Assembly (NCBI GenBank): GCA_002399435.1
Contig: DHDO01000106.1
Location: forward strand, 1-26,741
Direction: 5' to 3'
Source: Firmicutes bacterium UBA4874
GTDB taxonomy: Bacteria > Bacillota > Clostridia > Caldicoprobacterales > DTU083
Length of the DNA stretch: 26,741 bases
Shown here piece after piece: positions 1-6,147 of this stretch (positions are counted from its first letter, which is position 1; each line of letters starts with the position of its first letter). Position numbers and translations under genes: made by a program. The notes under the pieces were generated by a model that saw nothing but the letters and a program-made list of their open reading frames with translations, was not told where the DNA came from and searched no databases.

Positions 1-118
1 TTCTTTATATATAGTGCAATACTTGTTACAGTATGGCATAAGAAATCTGTAGATGGAATGGAGACAATTTGAATTATCCTATTCCGTTATCATTGAAGAG
101 GAAAGGACAGCTTTAAAA

Positions 119-1174
119 ATGGCGGAAAGAAAAACTGTAACATTAAGGGATGTTGCAAAAAGGGCAGGGGTTTCTACAGCCACTGTATCTCGTGTATTGA
201 ATGCTTCTGAATACGTTAGTCCGGAAATTCAGGATAAGGTTCGCCAGACTATTCAAGAGCTTGGTTACTACCAAAACACTGTTGCTCGTAGTTTGAAGAC
301 CAATTCAACGATGACAATAGGTTTCGTGACGGCGGATATCTCAAACCCTTATATGATTACTGTGGCAAAAGCAGTGGAAGATCTCTTGCATGACAGACAT
401 TATAATCTGCTTGTATGCAGCACTGAAGGTGAACCAGCGAGGGAATTGGATTATTTACGCTTGCTAATGGGTCGGAACATTGATGGATTGGTACTGAATG
501 GTACTGGTTATAACGAAGACTTTGTTTCTGAGATTAGTGGAAAAATTCCAGTTATACTTGTTCATCGGCGATATCCCATTCAAGACACTGGCGGTGATCT
601 TATAGATAGCGATAATGAGGATGGGACATATAATCTCACCAAACATTTGCTCAGGTTTGGTCATAGAGACATCTTTGTTATTCGTGGTACCCCTAAGGCT
701 AGTACTAACATTGAACGCTATGCGGGCTTTGTGCGGGCTATGAAAGAAGCAGGAATTCAAGTGGATGACAAATATCCATTCCAATATCAAGGTAATTTTA
801 CCCTGCAGTCAGGCTACGAAGCGGTAGAATATATGTGTAATCTAGCTACGAAGCCCACTGCTATTCTGGCATTGAATAACACTATGGCTCTGGGTGCTCT
901 GGAATGTATCCGAGCGAAGAATATGTTGGTGCCTGAGAACGTTTCAATTGCTGCCTATAACAATATTGAGTTTATAGAACTGATGACGGTGCGACCCACC
1001 ATTCATCATATCAACCCTCGTGATATAGGTCTGGCAGCCGGGCGAGCGCTATTAGAACGACTGGATAAAGGTGATCTGCCTAACCGTGATATTATCATTG
1101 AAGGTTATTTGATTCCCGGGAATGCGGTCAGTGTTCCATCGGAAGTGCAAAGGAATCGTGGCTATACAAAGTAA
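119..1174 (+). CDS. LacI/GalR-family transcriptional regulator
   Basis: A 351-aa repressor-type regulator of sugar catabolism. Residues 8-30 form the classical LacI helix-turn-helix (TLRDVAKRAGVSTATVSRVLN), followed by the hinge-helix region (about residues 54-65) and a periplasmic-binding-protein-like effector domain (GFVTADISNPYM onward, then the C-terminal ILALNNTMALGAL segment). The open frame extends upstream to 53. I chose the ATG at 119 because GAGGAAAGGA lies just upstream and the protein then begins directly before the HTH, as is normal in the family. It is followed after 155 bp by the PPC-domain gene on the same strand. The effector and regulon are unknown; the ABC and glycosidase genes from 3.9 kb are plausible targets but are separated by unrelated genes. 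Confidence 0.93.
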   Translation: MAERKTVTLRDVAKRAGVSTATVSRVLNASEYVSPEIQDKVRQTIQELGYYQNTVARSLKTNSTMTIGFVTADISNPYMITVAKAVEDLLHDRHYNLLVCSTEGEPARELDYLRLLMGRNIDGLVLNGTGYNEDFVSEISGKIPVILVHRRYPIQDTGGDLIDSDNEDGTYNLTKHLLRFGHRDIFVIRGTPKASTNIERYAGFVRAMKEAGIQVDDKYPFQYQGNFTLQSGYEAVEYMCNLATKPTAILALNNTMALGALECIRAKNMLVPENVSIAAYNNIEFIELMTVRPTIHHINPRDIGLAAGRALLERLDKGDLPNRDIIIEGYLIPGNAVSVPSEVQRNRGYTK

Positions 1175-1329
1175 GGGTTCAATGATAAATGAGAGGAGGA
1201 AGTCATAAATAGATAGATTATGCTGATTGCTGCCTATGGTGTTAAAAATATGCAGAGCTCATGAACAACGACATGCAACAGAAATATACGTAGATCGGAT
1301 ATTTGAAAATAGAAAGGAAGAACAAATAT

Positions 1330-1764
1330 ATGGACACGTTTGTTACGGAAGACACGGGAAAGATTCATATATTAAGGCTGGATCAGGGGGATTATGTGCT
1401 GGAATCCATTAACCAGCTGATAAAAGAAAGGAATATCAAGCAGGGTATCGTTCTATCGGGGGTTGGCACCTTGGATAGATGTGTTGTACATATGGTAACG
1501 ACAACAGGATATCCCACAAAAGAATACTTTGCAACTTGGGAGAATCAGCCTCTGGAGCTACTGTCTATACAGGGGATTATTGCAAATGGATCTCCGCACC
1601 TTCATATGGTGATCTCCGACAAGGAAAAAGCTTATGGAGGACATCTGGAAGAAGGGTGCAGGATACTGTATCTGGGAGAAGTGGCTATATTGGAATTGAA
1701 CGATAACCACATGACAAGGGTGCCAAATAAACAAGACATAATGATGTTGGAAATGGAGAATTGA
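1330..1764 (+). CDS. PPC/DUF296-domain protein
   Basis: A 144-aa single-domain protein of the plant-and-prokaryote-conserved (PPC, DUF296) family. The family core is visible: GIVLSGVGTLDRCVVH in the first third, SPHLHMVISD in the middle, and GGHLEEGCRILYLGEVAIL after it, the usual order of strand, HLH pair and GGHL turn. Bacterial members are trimeric and are often annotated as DNA-binding, but their role is poorly known. The frame opens at 1303; the ATG at 1330 is preferred because AGGAAG precedes it by about 10 bases. It follows the LacI gene on the same strand and may be co-transcribed. The HLH histidines could bind a metal, which is inference only. Confidence 0.85.
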   Translation: MDTFVTEDTGKIHILRLDQGDYVLESINQLIKERNIKQGIVLSGVGTLDRCVVHMVTTTGYPTKEYFATWENQPLELLSIQGIIANGSPHLHMVISDKEKAYGGHLEEGCRILYLGEVAILELNDNHMTRVPNKQDIMMLEMEN

Positions 1765-1792
1765 CTGCAATGCAATTTTAGTCATTGAATTC

Positions 1793-1826
1793 GCAAAAGT
1801 CATGGTATAAAGCCCATGGCTTTTGC
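1793..1826. terminator. Hairpin between convergent genes
   Basis: A 13-bp stem (GCAAAAGTCATGG at 1793-1805 against CCATGGCTTTTGC at 1814-1826, one G-T pair) with an 8-nt loop lies between the convergent PPC gene and the small minus-strand ORF. No uridine run follows on either strand beyond the stem itself, so it may act as a weak bidirectional terminator or only as an mRNA 3' end structure. Confidence 0.5.
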
Positions 1827-1835
1827 GCTCCTTAG

Positions 1836-2003
1836 CTACTTTATAAAGTTTCTCTTTTCATGAAAGGAAAGCGCACCGCTCATCTTATCCATTTCATATT
1901 TGTTAATGGCAACACTATTGATTGTATATTGGCTAAACAGTAAATTCTCTAATCTTTCAAATGCTTCCCACGCTTTGGCCTCGGAGGAGTATACACCCAT
2001 CAT
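1836..2003 (-). CDS. Small hypothetical protein (possible DUF7336-like C-terminus)
   Basis: A 55-aa ORF beginning MMGVYSSEAKAWEAFERL and ending after a KYEMDKM segment. The pattern of a GVYSS turn, an alternating Ala/Glu helix and a final basic-acidic strand resembles small bacterial proteins of the DUF7336 type as I remember them; this is not verified. AGGAAAGAGG lies 5 bases before the ATG at 2003, a good ribosome site. The same frame stays open upstream to 2267, overlapping the 3' end of the methyltransferase gene, and a longer version could start at 2123, but no ribosome site is seen there. It may be a truncated relic of a longer protein. It would be the third gene of the minus-strand unit. 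Confidence 0.4.
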   Translation of the reverse strand: MMGVYSSEAKAWEAFERLENLLFSQYTINSVAINKYEMDKMSGALSFHEKRNFIK

Positions 2004-2148
2004 TACAGCCTCTTTCCTATGCTTTTCACTTTTTTTATAAATTGAAGGATATATACTGATTTCATCCGATCTACACTCCTCTATACTCCTATACAAAAAA
2101 CCAGGCCAAAAGGTTGGAGGCATCGTGGGGAGACTGACGTAATTCCAG

Positions 2149-2808
2149 TTATATTTTCTTTGCGACTTGTATAGTTGTATTTTCCTGACGGAATACTGTT
2201 TTTGCGTCATGGAACCCTGCGGAATGAAACATTCCAATTTGGTTTTCCATAGTGCAGGGCGTATCATAATGAATGAATTCGTTGTCGGCTATCCCCTGTT
2301 CCCTGCGCAATCGGGCATTTTCTGCATAGTAAAAATCCTCTTCATCCTGATTTTCCACCATATAATCACATTCGATATAGATTCCGCCGGATTTTAGGGA
2401 ACAGGCTATTTTCCGATATAGCCCGGTTTTTGCTTTATGGGAAAAATGGTGCATGGTTTGAAAGGATACGGCACAGTCGTATTTCTCCGTTCCGAATGGG
2501 ACATCAAAATAATTTCCGCAAATCAGCGTCATTTTCTTGTCGGGATGCTTTTTCTTCAGCCTGTCCAGCATGATCTGTGTCATATCAATTCCGGTTACCT
2601 GGATATCCGGCAGTACTTTGAATATCTCATCCAGGTCCAATCCGGTACCGCATCCAAGATCCAAAAGATGCTGACAAGTGTTGGGAACCAGATGCGCCAT
2701 GACCCGGTACCCTTTTTTGCAGCCCTCGACTTCCTCCAGCATATGTTCATCATAGCCGTCCACCCGGGATGTAAAAAAAGAATCCATGTGTTCCAAACGA
2801 TCTTTCAT
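2149..2808 (-). CDS. Class I SAM-dependent methyltransferase
   Basis: A 219-aa cytosolic methyltransferase of the small-molecule type. Motif I is LLDLGCGTG (residues 48-56), the acidic ribose-binding position is D75 in TGIDMTQIML, motif III is GNYFDVPF (98-105), and an MHHF motif (119-122) follows the DCAVSFQT strand. This is the order of the Rossmann-fold Methyltransf_11/25 group. CAGGAGA lies 7-8 bases before the ATG. It follows the XRE regulator on the same strand after 65 bp, so the two probably form an operon. The substrate cannot be told from sequence; no antibiotic-resistance or rRNA-methyltransferase signature is evident. Confidence 0.88.
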   Translation of the reverse strand: MKDRLEHMDSFFTSRVDGYDEHMLEEVEGCKKGYRVMAHLVPNTCQHLLDLGCGTGLDLDEIFKVLPDIQVTGIDMTQIMLDRLKKKHPDKKMTLICGNYFDVPFGTEKYDCAVSFQTMHHFSHKAKTGLYRKIACSLKSGGIYIECDYMVENQDEEDFYYAENARLRREQGIADNEFIHYDTPCTMENQIGMFHSAGFHDAKTVFRQENTTIQVAKKI

Positions 2809-2873
2809 ACAGTCATCTCCTGTCCTCAGGCAATTATGACATACATAGGCAAAAACTTCAATCCACGGACGAA

Positions 2874-3200
2874 TTATATATTACCCTTAACACCCAGGAG
2901 CATATCAATTGCCGGTCTCATTTCTGGCTTTTCCCTATACTTAGTCAGCACCATCTTTTCATGATCTGAAATATAAAAGGGTACTGCAGCACTTTTTTCA
3001 TCCTCTACTCGTAATAAATCCTCAACTGTAATGGACAGACCTCTGCATATGCGAATTACATTTTGAACGGAAGCCCCGCCAAGTCCCCTATTTAGCATTC
3101 CCAGTAAGGTTGTATATGGCAGTTCTATTGATTTTGCAAAACTCTTAAGCGTGTGACCGGAGTTGGAAACCAGCATTCTAACATAGTCTTCTTTTGTCAA
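2874..3200 (-). CDS. XRE-family helix-turn-helix regulator (TTG start)
   Basis: A 108-aa DNA-binding protein. The Cro/CI-type HTH spans about residues 17-40 (TLKSFAKSIELPYTTLLGML), continuing through SVQNVIRICRGLSITVEDLL; the C-terminus (SDHEKMVLTKYREKPEMRPAID) is typical of short Clostridia repressors and carries no peptidase domain. The frame contains an ATG at 3230, but an unusually good site GGGAGGTG sits 5-6 bases before a TTG at 3200, giving a start MTKEDY that fits the family, so the TTG is chosen. It leads the minus-strand unit with the methyltransferase and is divergent from the small HTH gene at 3629. Confidence 0.85.
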   Translation of the reverse strand: MTKEDYVRMLVSNSGHTLKSFAKSIELPYTTLLGMLNRGLGGASVQNVIRICRGLSITVEDLLRVEDEKSAAVPFYISDHEKMVLTKYREKPEMRPAIDMLLGVKGNI

Positions 3201-3556
3201 ATCGACACCTCCCTTATATGGGCATATCATAATATGGAATTTAAAAACTTGAATTTATCAAGCTGGAATTCACCAATCTAGGCAATTCTCCATATAGTAA
3301 CTGTTCATTTTGATTCCCCTTGAAAAGGCTTATTTTTTGCACTTTTTTCTAATCTGCTTTTCAGAGCCTCAACCAGATTAGTTTTGCAACAACTTATGAG
3401 GAAATCAGGATAGCGTTTTTAAAACCAATCACCTTCTAAGTATATATCATATTACAGTGGTACACTGATGTAAATAGCTGTATTTTATTTTGTAACCGCA
3501 AAACTTTCAAAAGCAGCAAAACACCTTATAACGTCTTTTAAAAACTAAAATAATAG

Positions 3557-3585
3557 TTGACAGACACCTAAAAAGGTATTATGAT
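3557..3585 (+). promoter_or_regulatory. Promoter of the small HTH gene
   Basis: TTGACA at 3557-3562 and TATGAT at 3580-3585 are separated by exactly 17 bp, a near-consensus housekeeping sigma promoter. Its spacer contains the first copy of the ACACC-N6-GGTATTA dyad, so a protein bound there would block RNA polymerase. Confidence 0.8.
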
Positions 3586-3613
3586 TTAAGCATAAACACC
3601 GTATAAGGTATTA
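3564..3613. promoter_or_regulatory. Two-copy dyad operator ACACC-N6-GGTATTA
   Basis: Site 1 (3564-3581) lies in the spacer and overlaps the -10; site 2 (3596-3613) lies between the start of transcription and the ribosome site of the HTH gene, merging into AAGGAGAGG. Both read ACACC, six variable bases, GGTATTA, and are 32 bp apart (three helical turns). Each is an imperfect palindrome with half-site AAYACC. A third half (ACACC-N6-CGTCT) starts at 3521. This is the layout expected of autorepression by the downstream HTH protein; the binding protein is inferred. Confidence 0.65.
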
Positions 3614-3628
3614 AGGAGAGGTGCAAAG

Positions 3629-3826
3629 ATGTACAGGCATATCGCAAGCCAACTTATTTTGTCGGGTATCAGCAAGAGAGAGCTTGCTGAAAAACTTGGT
3701 ATCAGCTTTGATTCCTTGAATAAAAAGCTGATTAGCAAAAGTGATTTCACGCTTGATGAAGCAATTGAACTTAAGCGTTTATTGAATACAAATGCATCAA
3801 TTGAAATGCTGTTTAGCTGCTTCTAA
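3629..3826 (+). CDS. Small phage-type HTH protein (XRE-like)
   Basis: A 65-aa protein that is almost entirely one helix-turn-helix (ISKRELAEKLGISFDSLNKKL, residues 14-34), followed by DFTLDEAIELKRLL and a short tail ending MLFSCF. The pattern matches small phage and integrative-element HTH proteins of Clostridia, in which the second half sets a dimer contact. AAGGAGAGG lies 7 bases before the ATG. A consensus promoter with two dyads sits directly upstream, suggesting autoregulation. It is followed after 104 bp by the permease gene on the same strand; whether transcription continues into the transporter is unclear. It may be a leftover of a mobile element. Confidence 0.8.
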   Translation: MYRHIASQLILSGISKRELAEKLGISFDSLNKKLISKSDFTLDEAIELKRLLNTNASIEMLFSCF

Positions 3827-3882
3827 CGCATGCGACGGGGTTGTTTTGTAATCAAAATCCAACAAATACATAATAATTAAAC

Positions 3883-3896
3883 GTATAAAAATATAC
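3883..3896. promoter_or_regulatory. Palindrome upstream of the permease operon
   Basis: GTATA-AAAA-TATAC is a perfect inverted repeat in A+T-rich DNA about 35 bp before the permease start. It could be an operator, but A+T-rich palindromes arise easily by chance and no clean promoter can be fixed beside it. A bulged stem (GTTG-TTTTG/CAAAA-tc-CAAC, about 3840-3863) sits upstream and may end the HTH transcript. Confidence 0.3.
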
Positions 3897-3930
3897 AGAT
3901 TAAGCAAAAAACAAAGGAGGCAAGAGCAAT

Positions 3931-4869
3931 ATGATGAGTCACATTAATGTGCAAAAATCAGAAAAGCGTTCAGGTAACATACGTTATTTGCGGAATCATT
4001 GGATTTTATATGCAATGTTGGGTTTACCGGTTATATTTTATTTTCTGTTTCATTACTTGCCTATTCCTGGGGTAGTCATCGCTTTTAAAGACTATAATCT
4101 ATTTAGAGGTATACGGGCAAGCGAGTGGGTGGGGCTACGCTATTTTAAACAGGCGTTTGGATTCAAATCATTCTGGATGTCAGTCAGAAATACCATGATA
4201 CTGAATGTTATAGGGCTTGTATTGGGTTTCCCTGCACCAATACTATTGGCTTTGATGCTAAATGAATTAAGGAATAAAGCTTTTAAAAAGGTCACTCAGA
4301 CTGTGTTATATTTGCCACACTTTATATCGTGGGTAATTGTTGGCGGAATGATGTATCAGCTCTTTGCCTCATCAGGTTTTGTCAATACAGTGATCAAGGC
4401 GTTGGGCAGAGTGCCAGTGCCGTTTCTGTCAAGCAGTGGGTGGTGGATATTTACTTATTTTATTGTTGGGCAGTGGAAGAATATTGGTTGGAATACTATC
4501 ATTTATCTCTCTGCCATGACTGGAATTGATTCTGAATTATATGAGGCAGCACGTGTAGATGGCTGCTCGCGCTTTCGTATGATGTTTTCCATAACTCTTC
4601 CTTGTATTTTGGATACTGTGATGATAATGCTTATCCTGGCTGTCGGCGGATTGGCAAGTATCGGTTTTGAGCAGCCATACGTAATGCAAAACAGTGTAGT
4701 CATGGATGTAGCTGATGTAATCAGTACTTATGTATACCGTGTAGGCCTTCAGCAGGCCAAATTTGGTATCGGCTCGGCTATCGGGCTTTTCCAATCGGTA
4801 ATAAACTTTATTCTCGTAATTAGCGCGAATTCTATCAGTAAACGCATGACTGACAAAGGCATTTGGTGA
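3931..4869 (+). CDS. ABC sugar transporter permease, LplB/YteP type
   Basis: A 312-aa inner-membrane permease with about six hydrophobic segments. The family N-terminal signature is visible (YLPIPGVVIAFKDYN, then WVGLRYF), and the cytoplasmic EAA loop that contacts the ATPase is at E205 (EAARVDGCSRFRMMFSITLP). AAAGGAGG lies 10 bases before the ATG; an ATG one codon later is equally possible. It is followed at 12 bp by the second permease. In this subfamily, known from YteP-YtcP-YtcQ and LplABC of Bacillus, no ATPase is encoded locally and a shared MsmX-type ATPase serves several importers. The likely cargo is an oligosaccharide, from the GH78 and carbohydrate-active-like genes downstream. Confidence 0.93.
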   Translation: MMSHINVQKSEKRSGNIRYLRNHWILYAMLGLPVIFYFLFHYLPIPGVVIAFKDYNLFRGIRASEWVGLRYFKQAFGFKSFWMSVRNTMILNVIGLVLGFPAPILLALMLNELRNKAFKKVTQTVLYLPHFISWVIVGGMMYQLFASSGFVNTVIKALGRVPVPFLSSSGWWIFTYFIVGQWKNIGWNTIIYLSAMTGIDSELYEAARVDGCSRFRMMFSITLPCILDTVMIMLILAVGGLASIGFEQPYVMQNSVVMDVADVISTYVYRVGLQQAKFGIGSAIGLFQSVINFILVISANSISKRMTDKGIW

Positions 4870-4881
4870 GGAGTGAACAAT

Positions 4882-5754
4882 ATGAAGGAATCCATAGGAG
4901 ATCGGATATTTAAGGCTATTACCGTAATGATTGTTGTTTTTGTGGCTGTTTGTTGTCTTCTTCCATTTTTATATATTATTGCGGTATCCTTCTCTGATAA
5001 GAATGCAGTACTTCGTAATGAGGTTTTTCTTTGGCCGGTTCATTATGATTTGACTGCTTATCAATCGATATTCAGAAATCAATCGCTGGTCAGATCCATG
5101 TGGTTTACCATTGTAATTACCATTATTTATACGCTCATAAGTATTCTAATAACTGTGTTATGTGCATATCCGCTATCAAGACCACATTTGAAATTAAAAA
5201 AGCCATTGCTGATATATGTCTTATTCACTATGTATTTCAGCGGAGGTATGATTCCTGAATACGTGAATATTAAGAATCTTGGTTTGCTTGACACTGCATG
5301 GGCATTAATCCTTCCTGGCTGTCTCTCTACTTATAATATGATTCTTGTGAAAAGCTTTTTCCAAAACATACCCAGAGAGGTTGAGGAATCCGCCAGCATT
5401 GATGGAGCAAACGACTTGGTCATTTTGGTTCGGATAGTTTTGCCACTTTCCAAGGCAATGCTGGCTACGATTGCCTTGTTTTATGCAGTCAGCCGATGGA
5501 ATGGATTTATGGATTCGCTTCTTTATGTCACAAAAGAGAGTATGTATACCTTACAAGTAAGGTTAAGACAGCTAATTCAGTCCAGTCAGGTTACAGAGTT
5601 CATGGAGGACATTCCGCAAAACAAAGAAAAGGTTATTGCCGAAACAATAAAAGCAGCCTGTATGGTCTTCAGTATGATACCGGTAATGGTTTTATATCCA
5701 TGGCTGCAGAAGTACTTTGTAAAAGGAGTTATGATTGGATCGGTCAAGGGATGA
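4882..5754 (+). CDS. ABC sugar transporter permease, YtcP/LplC type
   Basis: A 290-aa partner permease with six predicted membrane helices. The subfamily marks are the SFSDKNAVLRNEVFLWP loop after the first helix, TMYFSGGMIPEYVNIKNLGLLDT, and the EAA-type loop EESASIDGANDLVILVRIVLP. The frame allows a GTG start at 4873, but GAGGAG (4868-4873) sits 8 bases before the ATG at 4882, which I prefer. The stop of the first permease (TGA at 4867) overlaps this ribosome site, so the two genes are translationally close. The C-terminus KYFVKGVMIGSVKG is the usual family ending. Confidence 0.93.
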   Translation: MKESIGDRIFKAITVMIVVFVAVCCLLPFLYIIAVSFSDKNAVLRNEVFLWPVHYDLTAYQSIFRNQSLVRSMWFTIVITIIYTLISILITVLCAYPLSRPHLKLKKPLLIYVLFTMYFSGGMIPEYVNIKNLGLLDTAWALILPGCLSTYNMILVKSFFQNIPREVEESASIDGANDLVILVRIVLPLSKAMLATIALFYAVSRWNGFMDSLLYVTKESMYTLQVRLRQLIQSSQVTEFMEDIPQNKEKVIAETIKAACMVFSMIPVMVLYPWLQKYFVKGVMIGSVKG

Positions 5755-5865
5755 GTAGATACGAAGTCGTGTTTAGATAAATGTCCAGAGTCTTGAAAGG
5801 ATTGGTATAACTACATTTTCGAATATATTATATCCTACTGTCCGTTAACAGTGATCTGGCAGAAG

Positions 5866-6000
5866 GTGTGGGGATAGTAACGTTCCGGTGATAAGCTGCC
5901 GTGACAACATAGCCCTGAAGAAATGCAGTGAGGCCGAGATGATACTGTCAGCATGGAAACGGATAGGAAACAGGTGAATTCGTTATTGTGTGGTTATTCA
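5866..6000 (+). mobile_element. Probable group II intron domain I relic
   Basis: The segment opens with GTGTG, the conserved 5' end of group II introns, and runs through GTAACGTTCCGGTGATAAG, CTGCCGTGACAACAT, a CTGAAGAAATGCAGTGAGGC block, CTGTCAGCATGGAAACGGA and TAGGAAACAGGTGAATTC. From memory these match in order the domain I region of bacterial group II introns as in the group-II-D1D4 RNA families; CTGC/GCAG and CTGTC/GGATAG pairings are possible. No reverse transcriptase and no domain V hairpin are present, so it would be a 5' fragment. The exact right boundary is uncertain. Confidence 0.5.
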
Positions 6001-6026
6001 AAATTAATAAAGGAGGAATAAGGCAA

Positions 6027-6062
6027 ATGAAAATCTCCATATTTGCATCCGGAAAAACCTAG
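6027..6062 (+). CDS. 11-codon ORF with strong ribosome site
   Basis: AAAGGAGGAATAAGGCAA precedes an ATG that encodes MKISIFASGKT and stops at TAG. The ribosome site is as strong as those of the flanking genes. It may be a leader peptide for the binding-protein gene 85 bp downstream, or the decapitated start of a lost gene. There is no run of one amino acid as in classical attenuators. Confidence 0.3.
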   Translation: MKISIFASGKT

Positions 6063-6147
6063 TCAAAGTAGGATAAGGAATCAGTGAGTTCCTGCCCATC
6101 TGACTTTCATTCAACCGGACAAAAAAATTAAGCAGGGAGGAAAAAAA

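Larger units (their letters stand above)
3201..3628. other. A+T-rich divergent intergenic region
   Basis: The 428 bp between the divergent XRE and small HTH genes contain no credible ORF. Visible structure: an inverted repeat CTTGA-N5-TCAAG at 3248-3262 close to the XRE gene, with GAATT recurring at 3237, 3251 and 3266; a hairpin CTAATCTG (3349-3356) with CAGATTAG (3374-3381) followed by TTTTG, a weak terminator-like element; and the strong promoter and operators of the HTH gene at its right end. A TATTATGATAT box near 3220-3235 on the minus strand could be the -10 of the XRE gene, but I see no good -35 for it. Confidence 0.5.
5755..6147 (+). other. Long gap inside the transporter operon
   Basis: The 393 bp between the second permease and the binding-protein gene hold no normal gene. 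From left to right it contains an A+T-rich stretch (5800-5835), a segment resembling the 5' part of a group II intron (5866-6000), an 11-codon ORF behind a strong ribosome site (6027-6062), and a short inverted repeat AGGAA-N8-TTCCT near 6077-6094. The gap is far longer than usual in such operons and looks like the footprint of insertion and deletion. Confidence 0.6.

Noticed and set aside
1..52. Promoter for the LacI gene in the first bases
   Set aside because: TTGTTA and A+T-rich boxes are present but not at workable spacing, and the region is cut by the window edge.
3349..3381. CTAATCTG/CAGATTAG hairpin as a terminator
   Set aside because: The stem is A+T-rich with a 17-nt loop, only four T follow, and no gene ends nearby on the plus strand.
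5755..6147. Riboswitch in the long gap of the transporter operon
   Set aside because: The conserved-looking blocks fit group II intron domain I better than any riboswitch class I know, and no terminator or sequestering hairpin follows.
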